64,000 bases of DNA from Tautonia plasticadhaerens (GTDB taxonomy: Bacteria; Planctomycetota; Planctomycetia; Isosphaerales; Isosphaeraceae), in contig NZ_CP036426.1 in the NCBI RefSeq assembly GCF_007752535.1, positions 3,720,001 to 3,784,000 on the forward strand. Reading direction: 5' to 3'. A model generated the notes under the pieces. It searched no databases and had not been told where the DNA came from. It saw only the letters and a list, made by a program, of their open reading frames with translations. Positions 26,528 to 34,704 of this stretch are shown here, piece after piece; the first letter of the stretch is position 1, and each line of letters starts with the position of its first letter. Made by a program: the position numbers and the translations under genes.

Positions 26528-27205
26528 TCAGGGATCGGAGGGCAGGGGGGTGGGCTCGGGCTCGATCCAGAGGAGGATGCCGTCGGTGGGGCCCGGTGGG
26601 GTGCCCGATCGGCCTTGTCCGAGCGGCTGGTTGTAGCGGAGGCGATGGAGGACCAGGGGGACATCGGGGGGTGCCGAGGGGACTTGATCGGCCGGGGACT
26701 CGGAGCCGTAGCCCATCGCGTGGGGCTTCTCCAGCTCCAGCCGATGGCGGCCGTCCAGGGTCGCGACGACGCGCTGGAGGGGGGCGCCGTCGACGGTCTC
26801 CAGTACGACCACATGCCGCCCCGGCCGGAGGGGGAGCGACGCCCCCTCGGCCGCCAGGCCGGCTTGCGGGATCTCGCGGGTGGCCAGGCAGAGGCGATGG
26901 CCGCCCTCCGGCAGGTAGAACTCCCATCGGTTCTCGCCGAGCCAGGTCGTCTCCCGCTTCACCGCGGCGAGTCGCCGCGGGTCCTCCACCACCAATTCCC
27001 GGACCAGAGGCCGGTCTCGGGCGATCCGACGCTCCAACGTCGCGATCCGATTGCGGTCGACGGCGTACGAGGTCCAGACGGCGACCGCGGCCACCAGCAG
27101 CACCAGCGACCTCACGCCGACTTGCCATCGCGGGCCTCGGGGCCGATCGGCCGGCCGGTCGTCGTCCCCGGTCTCGGCCGGTCTCGGCGCTGGTCGTGAT
27201 GACAC
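26528..27205 (-). CDS. Single-pass membrane protein, 225 aa (paralogue of next gene upstream)
   Basis: The start is GTG with GGGAGGAC five to twelve bases before it. An Arg/Pro/Asp-rich cytosolic lead is followed by one helix (about 31-49, VRSLVLLVAAVAVWTSYAV), a short coiled segment (RNRIATLERRIARDRPLVREL), then a beta-rich outer domain with ENRWEFYLPEGGHRLCLA and LPLRPGRHVVVLE. The plan (helix, coil, DP motif, beta domain with a P-G-x-H/G element) matches the neighbour at 27239-27862. The two look like diverged duplicates. Function unknown; operon with a solute-binding lipoprotein. Confidence 0.72.
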   Translation of the reverse strand: MSSRPAPRPAETGDDDRPADRPRGPRWQVGVRSLVLLVAAVAVWTSYAVDRNRIATLERRIARDRPLVRELVVEDPRRLAAVKRETTWLGENRWEFYLPEGGHRLCLATREIPQAGLAAEGASLPLRPGRHVVVLETVDGAPLQRVVATLDGRHRLELEKPHAMGYGSESPADQVPSAPPDVPLVLHRLRYNQPLGQGRSGTPPGPTDGILLWIEPEPTPLPSDP

Positions 27206-27238
27206 CGCTCGTCCTCCCGAGGAACATCGGAGATCGGT

Positions 27239-27862
27239 TCAGGGTTTCGCGGGCCTCGGGGTGATCTCCAGGGTGAACAGGTCGGGCAGGACCTGCTGCC
27301 AGCCTCCCATCGAGGGGAGGCGTCGGGCCTCCTCGGCCAGGTCCTCCGGCAGGCTCAGGCGTAGGAGCACCGTTGTCTCGCCCTCCTCCGGCACGACCAG
27401 CTCCCCCTCGCCCGCCCGGTCGACCCGGATCTCGTCCCAGCGGCCCCGGAGCAGGTCGGCCATCGCCTCGTCGCCGAGGCTCGCGGTGTTGCCGCCCGAA
27501 CCGACGCTGGAGTAGAACTCCAGGAGCCCCGACTCCCCCTCCCGGAACCGGACCCGGCCGACGTATTCCAGGGGAGAAATGCCACTCCAGCCCGCGCCGA
27601 ACGACCCGCCGGGGGACCGGAGGCTCACCGAGGAGCCCGAGGCCGGCACGTAGATCCGCCAGGCGAAGTGCATCGGGTCGCCGGTCTCCAGCGCCGTCAG
27701 GTGGATCCGGCCCGGGTCGGTCAGGGGGAGCTCGCCGGCCTCCTCGGCGAGGTGGTCGGCCGTCGATTGCAGGTCGGCCCGCTCCCGGTTCGACCGCCAG
27801 GCCAGCACCCCGCCGACCGCGATCGCCGCCAGCAGCGTCAGGTCGATCAGCCTTCGCGTCAT
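27239..27862 (-). CDS. Single-pass membrane protein, 207 aa (paralogue of neighbour)
   Basis: ATG 27862 is favoured by GAGGAC upstream and by leading directly into the membrane helix (LIDLTLLAAIAVGGVLAW, about 5-22). After SNRERADLQSTADHLAEEAGELPLTDPGRIH comes a beta-rich domain (HFAWRIYVPASGSSVSLRSPGG, GRVRFREGESGLLEFYSS). The same order of elements is seen in the 26528-27205 protein. Positioned 43 bases after the solute-binding gene, so probably co-transcribed. The outer domain may bind a ligand or cell wall; this is not shown by the sequence. Confidence 0.72.
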   Translation of the reverse strand: MTRRLIDLTLLAAIAVGGVLAWRSNRERADLQSTADHLAEEAGELPLTDPGRIHLTALETGDPMHFAWRIYVPASGSSVSLRSPGGSFGAGWSGISPLEYVGRVRFREGESGLLEFYSSVGSGGNTASLGDEAMADLLRGRWDEIRVDRAGEGELVVPEEGETTVLLRLSLPEDLAEEARRLPSMGGWQQVLPDLFTLEITPRPAKP

Positions 27863-27905
27863 GGTCGGTTCGTCCTCCCGTGCGACGGTCCAGCCCGCCG
27901 ACGGT

Positions 27906-29456
27906 TCATCGGGGCGGCGTGTCGGCGGTCGAGAACGCGTTGAGGCTCCGCTGGTAGTGCCAGGCCTGCCGATCCCGGCCGAGTCCATCGGTGCGGGCAT
28001 CCCAGGCCCCGGCGGCGGCCTCCAGGGCGTCGCCCGGGGCCTCCTCGCCGGAGGAGGCCGAGGCGACGGCCCGGGCGAGGTCGGCCAGGTACTCCCGGGC
28101 CCCGGGGATGCGGAGGCCGACGAGGACCCGGTCGGCCAGGAACGTCTTCGAGACCGCGTCGGACCAGTCTCGACTGCTCAGGCCCGGCAGGTCCCGGGCC
28201 TGCGCCGGGCCCTGGCCGATGAGCGGGGTCCGGACGGGGATCGTGGGCACCCTCGGGTCGATCCGGAGTCGGGAGGCGGTCTCGGGCTCGATCAGGTACC
28301 GGGCGAAGTCGCCGGCCGCCCCGGGGGCCGCCGACGAGGCCGAGACGCCCACCAGCCAGCCGCCCCCGCCGGGCAGGTAGCCGGGGCGGTTGGGCGGGTC
28401 GGCCTCGTCGTAGGCGTTGCGGAGCGTCTCGAACATCTTCGGGGAGCCCGGCAGCCGGGCCACGCCCAGCTCGGCCTCGTCGTCGGGCTCCAGCCAGGTC
28501 GAGGCGCGGTCGGCCCGGTCGATCAGGAGCGCCGCCTCGCCCGACCGGAAGGCCGAGCGGGCCGCCTCGGCGTCGAACCCGGCCATCCCCTCGGGCCCGG
28601 AGTCGACGAGGGAGACGAGGGCCTCCAACGACTCGACGAACGGGGGGCTTGTCAGCCGGGGGGCCATCGAGTCGGGGTCGAACAGGAAGGAGAAATCGTC
28701 CCGGTGCAGCCCCAGGGCGGAGGCCCGGGCCAGGAACGTCTCGGCGCCGAGCCGGTCGACCTCGTCCCCCCCCAGGGCCAGGGCGATCCCCGACTCGGCC
28801 TGGCCGTCGCCGTCCCAGTCCTTGCCGTCGAGGAACCGGGCCAGGGCGTCGAGCTGTTCCCAGGTCTCCGGCACGTCCAGCGAGACGCCCCCGGCCTCGG
28901 CCTCGGCCCGGATCGCCTCCCCCTCCAGCGCCGAGGCCCGGTAGACGAGCACCAGCGCCGCGCCGCCGAGGGGCAGCGCGACCCGCTCCCCGCCGTACTT
29001 CGAGACCTGCTCGCGGTACGGCTCGGCGACCTGGTCGTAGGCCAGTTCCTCGCCGGGGAGTCCCCCGGCGTCGGCGTCGGCGTCCCGGTCGTCGTCGGGC
29101 TCGGGGGGGGCGACGAGGGAGTCGGGGAGGGGAGCCAGGGCCCCCCGGTCGATCAGGGCGCCGAGCCGGTCGCCGGGGAAGACGACCAGGTCGACGCCGT
29201 CGAGGTCGTCGGCCTCTGCCTCCGTCCGGGCGTCGATCGAGACGGAGCCGCCCCGGCTGCGCTCCCACTCCCCCCGGCGGTCGTCGATCGCCTCGGCCAG
29301 GCCCGGATCCCCCAGGACCGCGACGCGCAGGGCGACCCCCCGGTAGGGCTCGACCGGCCCGGTCGCCGTCGAGCCCCGCTGACCGCACCCCGACGCCGCC
29401 GCGATCAACCCGACCGCCAGCGCGACCGCCGCCGCCCGATCGCCCTGTCGCCCCAT
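27906..29456 (-). CDS. Extracellular solute-binding lipoprotein (SBP family 1)
   Basis: 516 residues with lipobox AAASGC (Cys24). The body fits family-1 solute-binding proteins: LRVAVLGDPGLAEAIDDRRGEWER, DLVVFPGDRLGALIDRGALAPL near the N-terminus, VALPLGGAALVLVYRASALEG, PETWEQLDALARFLDGKDWDGDGQAESGIALAL, RSAFRSGEAALLIDRAD, and a C-terminal helical lobe. It binds a ligand, usually a sugar, outside the inner membrane and passes it to an ABC importer. No ABC permease or ATPase follows; instead three hypothetical genes do. An Asp-rich loop (DDDRDADADAGG) is an oddity. A promoter candidate is at 29549-29577. Confidence 0.87.
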   Translation of the reverse strand: MGRQGDRAAAVALAVGLIAAASGCGQRGSTATGPVEPYRGVALRVAVLGDPGLAEAIDDRRGEWERSRGGSVSIDARTEAEADDLDGVDLVVFPGDRLGALIDRGALAPLPDSLVAPPEPDDDRDADADAGGLPGEELAYDQVAEPYREQVSKYGGERVALPLGGAALVLVYRASALEGEAIRAEAEAGGVSLDVPETWEQLDALARFLDGKDWDGDGQAESGIALALGGDEVDRLGAETFLARASALGLHRDDFSFLFDPDSMAPRLTSPPFVESLEALVSLVDSGPEGMAGFDAEAARSAFRSGEAALLIDRADRASTWLEPDDEAELGVARLPGSPKMFETLRNAYDEADPPNRPGYLPGGGGWLVGVSASSAAPGAAGDFARYLIEPETASRLRIDPRVPTIPVRTPLIGQGPAQARDLPGLSSRDWSDAVSKTFLADRVLVGLRIPGAREYLADLARAVASASSGEEAPGDALEAAAGAWDARTDGLGRDRQAWHYQRSLNAFSTADTPPR

Positions 29457-29548
29457 GCTCCGGGCCCGCCCCTTGGTTGCTACAGACCGGGACCTGCTCG
29501 CCGCGTGCCGAATCGCGGCCGGAGGGCCCCGGACGTTCCTCCCGGATC

Positions 29549-29577
29549 ATGGTAAATCCCCCCGGCGGGCCGGTCAA
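29549..29577 (-). promoter_or_regulatory. Promoter of the solute-binding lipoprotein operon
   Basis: On the minus strand TTGACC (29572-29577), 17 bases, TACCAT (29549-29554). Transcription from about 29542 gives an 86-base leader. The other 300 bases of this divergent region, up to the ATPase gene at 29883, contain no gene and no clear plus-strand promoter. Confidence 0.6.
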
Positions 29578-29882
29578 ACCGCCCCGGGCCTCGGGCCCAG
29601 CCCCCGGGCCGGCCGGGGGGCCGGCGTCGCCCCTGTGGTCGATTCCGCCTAGTTTGACCGGGAGCCGGCACGGCCCCGGCCCAGAGGAGGTCAAGGCACG
29701 GCCGGGCACCCTCCGATATGAGGGGGGATGGTTGACCGGAGCGACGCGGCACGTGACCCGGGCCGGTGCGGATCGATCCCAGGAGGATCGACCCGGATCG
29801 GGCCGGTCGGGCGATCGAGCCAGGGGCGACCGACCGGCCGGCCGACCGGATCGTCGGCTTCAGGAGCAGGAGAGTGGCGGCG

Positions 29883-31442
29883 ATGGACCCACGATTCGTC
29901 CCCGACCGAGCCGCGACGCAGCGCGACGGCGGACGCGACCCGATCGGCCGGCCCGGAGGCGGCGGCGGCCCCGAGCCCGTGCTGCCCAGCCGGCTCGGCG
30001 CGATGGCCGAGTGCCGGCAGGCCCTCGGCAAGGGCCGGGGGCCGGTCCTGCTGACCGGCGAGGCCGGTTCGGGCAAGACCTGGGCCTGGAGGAGGCTGGC
30101 GACCGAGCGCCCGGGGCTGGGCCCCGGCCCCGGATCCTGGCGCTGGCTGGGCCTGGACGCGACGCCGTCGGACGACGGCGTCGACCTCGTCCGGCGCGCC
30201 CTCCGCAACCTCGGCCGGGCCGACTCGGGCAGCCTCCCCGACCCCCGGTCCGCCCTGGCCGAGGAGCTCCGGGAGCAGGCCGAGGACGGCCGGCGCTGGG
30301 TCCTGGTGCTCGACGAGGCGCAGAACGCCACCGACGCCGCCCTGGAGGAGTTCCGGCTGCTCTCCAACCGGCTCGGCCGCCCCGACGGCTTCGCCGGGCT
30401 GCTGCTGGTCGGCCGCACGGAACTGGCGATGAGGCTCCGGGCCCGGGCCTGGGAGTCGCTCGAATCGAGGCTCGCCGCGGGCGTCCGGCTCGGGCCGATC
30501 GACGCCGAGGAGGCCGGGACCCTGATCTGCTGGGCCGCCCCCGGCCGACGCTGGGAGCGGCCGACGGTCGAGGAGTTGCACGCCCGGTCGATGGGCAATC
30601 CGACCCGGCTGATCCGCCTGGCCGATCGGGTCGACGCCCCCCGGGTCGAGTCGGGCCCCGCCCCTTCGCCCTCCACCCCGACGCCGGCGGTCCCCGCCCC
30701 GGCCCCTGCCGCCCCCCGCCGACGGCCCTCCGGGGAGGCCCGGGCCCCCGAGGTCGCCCGCCGGGTCGACCCGGATGCGGGGCCGGCGGCCCCCGGCCGA
30801 TCGGGCCTGGCGCGGATCGAGCCCGCCTCGGCCACCCCGCCGGCCCCCCGGCTCGTCGAGGCCCGTCCCCCGCTCCGGTTCGAGGACGGCCTGATCGAGG
30901 TCGGCTGGTCCGAGGCCGACCTCGACCTCGATGCCGATGCCGAGGCCGAGGCCGGCTTCGAGGGTGAGCAAGACGCCGACGACGAGGCCGGGGCCGACGA
31001 CGATACCGACGCCGACGACGGGGCCGGGGCCGACGCCCTCCCCTCGTCGGCGGTCGCCTGGCCGTCGGGCGGGTTGCTCGAACCGGACGAGGCCGAGGCG
31101 CCTGCCTCCCGGGCGACGACCGACCTGCCGAGGGGGCCGATCACCGAGGCGATCGACGACCCCTACGCCTCGATCCAGGCCCGGCTCGAGTGGGAGATCG
31201 CCCGGGGCGCCGCCGGGTCCGACCCGGCCCCGCCCCGCCCGGCCCCCGTCCCGGGTGCTGGCCCCGCCGAGGCCGGGGGGAGGCGAGGACCGTCGAGGCC
31301 CTTCGTCGGCGAGCGGGAGGAGGCCGACCGGCGGCCGACCCTGTCGCCGTCCCCGTCGCAGGTCCGGGCCGAGGCGGGGCAGGAATTCGCCCCGTACGGC
31401 CGCCTGTTCTCCCAGCTCGGCTCGCCGAGCGACGCGGACTGA
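29883..31442 (+). CDS. ExeA/MshM-like AAA ATPase with long acidic tail
   Basis: 519 residues from ATG 29883, chosen over an upstream ATG at 29766 because a purine-rich GGAG site precedes it. Walker A GEAGSGKT (59-66), Walker B VLVLDEAQ (140-147), sensor region LLLVGRTELAMRLRARAWESLESRLAAGVRLGPI and winged-helix-like end HARSMGNPTRLIRLADR. This matches the AAA_22 domain of ExeA, MshM and GspA-type secretion ATPases. From about residue 260 the protein is a Pro/Ala linker, then a very acidic block (about 340-385, EADLDLDADAEAEAGFE and onward) and a conserved end (ITEAIDDPYASIQARLEWEIARG, PYGRLFSQLG). No membrane helix and no ExeB partner are seen. Role in secretion is inference. Confidence 0.82.
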   Translation: MDPRFVPDRAATQRDGGRDPIGRPGGGGGPEPVLPSRLGAMAECRQALGKGRGPVLLTGEAGSGKTWAWRRLATERPGLGPGPGSWRWLGLDATPSDDGVDLVRRALRNLGRADSGSLPDPRSALAEELREQAEDGRRWVLVLDEAQNATDAALEEFRLLSNRLGRPDGFAGLLLVGRTELAMRLRARAWESLESRLAAGVRLGPIDAEEAGTLICWAAPGRRWERPTVEELHARSMGNPTRLIRLADRVDAPRVESGPAPSPSTPTPAVPAPAPAAPRRRPSGEARAPEVARRVDPDAGPAAPGRSGLARIEPASATPPAPRLVEARPPLRFEDGLIEVGWSEADLDLDADAEAEAGFEGEQDADDEAGADDDTDADDGAGADALPSSAVAWPSGGLLEPDEAEAPASRATTDLPRGPITEAIDDPYASIQARLEWEIARGAAGSDPAPPRPAPVPGAGPAEAGGRRGPSRPFVGEREEADRRPTLSPSPSQVRAEAGQEFAPYGRLFSQLGSPSDAD

Positions 31443-31927
31443 CCGGCCAGGCCGGCCCGTCCCCCGGTCCCCGGGCGGGCACGGGCGGGGCGAGCCGGGC
31501 CGGACGCGAGGACCGCGACGGAATGGGTGAACGTCCCTGGACCGATCGCCGAATAAGGATTACCAAGGAAACGCGACTTCCCTCCTCCCCCTGGGGGGCG
31601 GGATCGCTCGGGAGGGCGGGTGTCGTCGCGCGTTGCCAGAGATGCTCCCGCAGCCCCCCGATTCCCGCGGGGGGCCCTCGCGCAACGAGTGGCCTCGGCG
31701 AGCGACCCCCGGATCCGTCCGGGATCGCGGGCCGGGACACCTGGGGCGGCACCCGCCCTTCCCGTTCCCTCCGCTCCCCCCCCGGCCCGGCATGCCCCGG
31801 GCCTCGTCATGGGCCGGCCCCGGTCGCGTCCCCCCGGGCATCCTCCCGGGGCGAGGCCGGTCGAAGTGGGCTGCCGATCCCGATCGTCGGCGGATATGCT
31901 AGGGTTCCCCTGACCGGGAGGATCCAC
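31443..31927 (+). other. Intergenic region upstream of glycosyltransferase gene
   Basis: 485 bases. After the ATPase stop comes a GC-rich stretch, an AT-richer patch at 31550-31575 (GAATAAGGATTACC), and runs of C and G able to form a CCCCCC/GGGGGG hairpin near 31654-31674. TATGCT (31895-31900) is a possible -10 for the following gene, but no -35 fits. GGGAGG stands seven bases before ATG 31928. No gene seen. Confidence 0.4.
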
Positions 31928-32824
31928 ATGGCCGGAGCCTCCCCCGATCCCCCGATCGGGGGCGAGGAGGTCCCGGTCGGCCCAGCCCCGACACCGACTC
32001 CGGGATCGATCGTGAGCACCGAGCCCAACACCCGCCCCGCCGACCTCGCACCCGCCCCGGACCGGCCTCCCCGCCTGGTCGTCTCGCTCTGCACCTACAA
32101 CGAGGCCGAGAACCTCGACCCGCTCGTCCGGGCGGTCCGCAAGTACGCGCCCCATGCCGACGTGCTGGTCATAGACGACAACTCCCCCGACGGCACCGGC
32201 CGCGTCGCCGACCGGCTCGTCGCGGAGATGCCCGGCGTCCACGTGATCCACCGCGCCGGCAAGCTCGGCCTGGGCACGGCGGCCGTCGAGTCGATGAAGT
32301 TCGCCGTCCGCCACGGTTACGACTACATCCTCAACCTCGATGCCGACTTCAGCCACCCCCCCCGGTTCATCCCCGACCTGCTGGCCGGGATGGGCGAGCA
32401 CGACGTGATGATCGGCTCGCGCTACGTCCCCGGCGGCGGGATCGACAGCGCCATGTACGACGCCAAGCGGAAGCTGATGAGCTGGGGCATCAACACCTAC
32501 GCCCGCCTGCTGCTCGGCCTGCCCTCGAAGGACAACAGCGGCTCGTTCCGCTGCTACCGGGTCTCCAGGCTCGCCGAGCTGGACCTGGACGGCATCAAGT
32601 CCCGGGGCTACTCCTTCCTGGAGGAGGTGCTCTACCTCTGCCGGAGGGTCGGCTGCCGGATCGGTGAGACGCCGATCGTCTTCGAGGACCGCCGCGCCGG
32701 GGCCTCGAAGATCAACACGGCCGAGGTCGTCCGGGCCCTGGAGGTGATCGCCCGCCTCGGGATCTCCCGGCCGTTCCGGCGTCGGCCCGCGACGCGCAAC
32801 GACCGGTCGGCCGTCCGGGCCTGA
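31928..32824 (+). CDS. Polyprenol/dolichol-phosphate mannosyltransferase-like GT2 enzyme
   Basis: 298 residues. Family-2 glycosyltransferase of the Dpm1/Ppm1 type: CTYNEAENLDPLV (55-67), nucleotide site VIDDNSPDGTG (81-91), GKLGLGTAAVESMKFAVRHG, metal site LDADFSHP (137-144), MIGSRYVPGGGI and NSGSFRCYR. It transfers mannose or a related sugar from GDP-sugar to a lipid phosphate on the cytosolic membrane face. The C-terminal GtrA-like membrane part found in some homologues is missing, as in human DPM1. The first 48 residues are a Pro-rich lead; ATG 31928 has a good Shine-Dalgarno, though GTG 32011 would remove most of the lead. It has no cell-wall gene beside it. Confidence 0.9.
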   Translation: MAGASPDPPIGGEEVPVGPAPTPTPGSIVSTEPNTRPADLAPAPDRPPRLVVSLCTYNEAENLDPLVRAVRKYAPHADVLVIDDNSPDGTGRVADRLVAEMPGVHVIHRAGKLGLGTAAVESMKFAVRHGYDYILNLDADFSHPPRFIPDLLAGMGEHDVMIGSRYVPGGGIDSAMYDAKRKLMSWGINTYARLLLGLPSKDNSGSFRCYRVSRLAELDLDGIKSRGYSFLEEVLYLCRRVGCRIGETPIVFEDRRAGASKINTAEVVRALEVIARLGISRPFRRRPATRNDRSAVRA

Positions 32825-32858
32825 CCCGGCCCGAACCGCCCGGCGACCGGCGGGGCCG

Positions 32859-33392
32859 TCACAGCAGCCAGAAGGAGGCGACGACCGCCGCCGCGAAGCC
32901 GACCAGCCAGAGGACGCCGAGCGCCAGCCCCGCCCGGTCGACCCAGTCGGACTCCGGGCCCGGCGACCATCGGCCCCCCATCGCGAGGACCAGCCAGGAG
33001 ACGGCCACCAGCGGGGCGACGTTCGACGGGAACGAGGCCGCGTAGAGCCACGACTCGACCCCGATCGGGTAGTTCAGCATCAGCGGCAAGTCGTTGAACG
33101 TCTCCAGCACCAGTCCCGAGAGCACCGCGATCGAGGCGACGAAGCCGGGGCGGTCGCGGAGCAGGGCCCAGCCCGGCCTCGGCCGCCGGAGCCGGATCGG
33201 GATGAGGGCGATCGACGCGCACAGGGCGACCCAGCAGGCCCCGGCGACGGGGACCGAGAGCAGGGCGTCCACCGGGCCCCGGAGGGTCTGACGGACCATC
33301 ACCGCCCGCGTCATCGCGGACGCGACCCCGGCGGCGGCGATCAGGAGGAGCAGGTCCGCCAGGGTGAATCGCCGCCTCGGGAGAGTTCCCAT
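32859..33392 (-). CDS. Polytopic membrane protein, 177 aa
   Basis: Five likely helices: LADLLLLIAAAGVASAM, VDALLSVPVAGACWVALCASIALI, FVASIAVLSGLVLETFNDL, LVAVSWLVLAM and AGLALGVLWLVGFAAAVVASFW. The RRRFTLADLLLLIAA start resembles the FTL...LL(I/V) lead of many small planctomycete membrane proteins. No catalytic motif. It converges on the glycosyltransferase gene with a 34-base gap. Confidence 0.72.
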   Translation of the reverse strand: MGTLPRRRFTLADLLLLIAAAGVASAMTRAVMVRQTLRGPVDALLSVPVAGACWVALCASIALIPIRLRRPRPGWALLRDRPGFVASIAVLSGLVLETFNDLPLMLNYPIGVESWLYAASFPSNVAPLVAVSWLVLAMGGRWSPGPESDWVDRAGLALGVLWLVGFAAAVVASFWLL

Positions 33393-33446
33393 GCCGTGAC
33401 TGTCCCGTCGGGTGGCCGGGCCGGTGCGGATGCCCCGCTGACGCGA

Positions 33447-33578
33447 TCAGGGGTCGACGGAGAAGAGGACGTGGCGGCCGTCGGCGACGTCGTCGAGGCG
33501 GCCCCGCCCGTCGGGCAGGGCGCGGAGGTGCCGGGCCTCGTCCCCGGACGGCGCGAAGTGGACGCCTCGGCCGGCCAT
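33447..33578 (-). pseudogene. Short ORF resembling the N-terminus of a DUF1877/YfbM-like protein
   Basis: A 43-residue frame beginning MAGRGVHFAPSGDEARHLRA. The GRGVHFAxSxxEAxxL start is what I recall for DUF1877/YfbM-type proteins of about 150-170 residues, so this is either a remnant or a very short paralogue. It ends VADGRHVLFSVDP and stop, with no continuing homology that I can see. GGGAG lies upstream of the ATG. Weak evidence, recorded because the start is distinctive. Confidence 0.33.
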
Positions 33579-33669
33579 CGGATCGCCCCGTGCTCCCGGG
33601 CCTCGGATCCTCGCGGGGTCGGTGCGGGACGACGGCCGATCGGAGCCCGTCGGCGATCGGGTCGATCGA

Positions 33670-34050
33670 TCAGCCGGCGTCGCGCTCCCGGACGGTCAGG
33701 TAGACCTCCTGGCAGGTCTCGGCGACGCGCTCGCCGAGGTTGTGGTACTTCACCTCCAGCTGGCCGGAGTACATGCTCAGCACCTTGCAGAGGAAGGCCG
33801 AGTGGGCGGCGTCGGCCTCCTCCTCGGCGAACTGCTGGAGCGACTCCTCGATCTGGTCGGCCAGGTACAGGAGGAACTGGGCCTGGCCCTTGACCTCGGC
33901 CAGGGCGCGGTGCAATTCGGGGGAGCCGCCGGGGTCCCGGGGCCCCTCGGCGACGCGGCCGGGGGCCGGGCCCGGGACCTCGGAGTCGAGGGCGGCGGCG
34001 GAGCCGTCGCCATTGCTGGCGGCGGGGGATTCGACGGGTCGGCCGTTCAT
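33670..34050 (-). CDS. Small helical protein, second of an overlapping paralogous pair
   Basis: 126 residues. A 45-residue Ala/Pro-rich lead is followed by a helical domain, ALAEVKGQAQFLLYLADQIE then ESLQQFAEEEADAAHSAFLC and KVLSMYSGQLEVKYHNLGER. This aligns position by position with VERFEGESDPGTRIFLRQLI and its surroundings in the upstream neighbour. The ATG overlaps the neighbour's stop by four bases. No signal, membrane segment or known domain. Likely a helical bundle that pairs with the neighbour. Confidence 0.72.
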   Translation of the reverse strand: MNGRPVESPAASNGDGSAAALDSEVPGPAPGRVAEGPRDPGGSPELHRALAEVKGQAQFLLYLADQIEESLQQFAEEEADAAHSAFLCKVLSMYSGQLEVKYHNLGERVAETCQEVYLTVRERDAG

Positions 34051-34355
34051 GCGGCGTCCTCCGAGCCGAAGCCGGCGGGATCGCCGTTGACCAGGGTTTC
34101 CAGCGAGCCGCAGAGCTCGCCCACGAGCCTCATGTTCTCGCACTCGACGGCGAGGTTGGAGGCGTGCATCTCGATCAGCTGGCGGAGGAAGATCCGCGTG
34201 CCCGGGTCGGATTCCCCCTCGAACCGTTCCACGTCGGCGACGGCGGCCCGGACGAGGTAGTCCATGAACTGGAGCTTGCCCCGGATCGAGGTGCAGAGCT
34301 TGTCCAGCTGGCCGAGCTCGGCGGAAGGCGGGAGGGTCGAAGCAGGTAGCGACAT
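34047..34355 (-). CDS. Small helical protein, first of an overlapping paralogous pair
   Basis: 102 residues from ATG 34355 with GGGGAG six bases upstream. The helical domain runs from about residue 15 (LGQLDKLCTSIRGKLQFMDY, then LIEMHASNLAVECENMRLVG). The spacing of hydrophobic residues is that of three amphipathic helices. It is probably translated coupled to the next gene through the ATGA overlap. A promoter candidate lies at 34534-34562. Family not recognised. Confidence 0.72.
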   Translation of the reverse strand: MSLPASTLPPSAELGQLDKLCTSIRGKLQFMDYLVRAAVADVERFEGESDPGTRIFLRQLIEMHASNLAVECENMRLVGELCGSLETLVNGDPAGFGSEDAA

Positions 34356-34533
34356 CCGTATCTCCCCGACCCCGGGGGTCGGTTGCTCGACTCGACGAGA
34401 GGGTGCCTGCCCGATCGGGACGCGGTCCGATGCGTCGCGACGCGATCGACCGCGGCCCCCGGGCCGACGGCGGGCGGGGCGATGGCCCGGGGGCCGGCGT
34501 CCCGCCCGTCGACGTTCCGTGAGAGTGCACTGG

Positions 34534-34562
34534 AGGGTAACCGGATCGCCCCCGACCGACAA
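34534..34562 (-). promoter_or_regulatory. Promoter of the small paralogous pair
   Basis: On the minus strand TTGTCG (34557-34562), 17 bases, TACCCT (34534-34539). The -35 and the next eight bases (TTGTCGGTCGGGGG) are the same as in front of exbB. The leader would be about 170 bases and contains a short palindrome, CCGACCC/GGGTCGG (34366-34382). Toward the plus-strand ThuA gene the region shows only TATCAT near 34606 without a -35; no gene lies in 34356-34704. Confidence 0.5.
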
Positions 34563-34704
34563 GCGGTTTTCCCCGCCCCCCCCTGGCGAGGCGTCGGGCC
34601 CGGGGTATCATGCGCCTCGACGGCCGGGCCCCGGCCCGACGGGGGCGGGGCCGGCCTCCCCTCCGAGTCGTCCGCCAGCCGCACGCACCCCGGGAGCAAC
34701 GACC

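Noticed and set aside
28649-30967. Plus-strand open frame covering the solute-binding gene antisense and the ATPase in another frame
   Set aside because: Pro/Arg-rich shadow spanning two divergent genes.
31654-31685. C-run/G-run hairpin as a terminator
   Set aside because: It lies more than 200 bases from the ATPase stop, stem is short and interrupted; in this GC-rich DNA such pairings are expected by chance.
34606-34611. TATCAT as -10 of the ThuA-like gene
   Set aside because: No -35 with acceptable spacing; not reported as a promoter.
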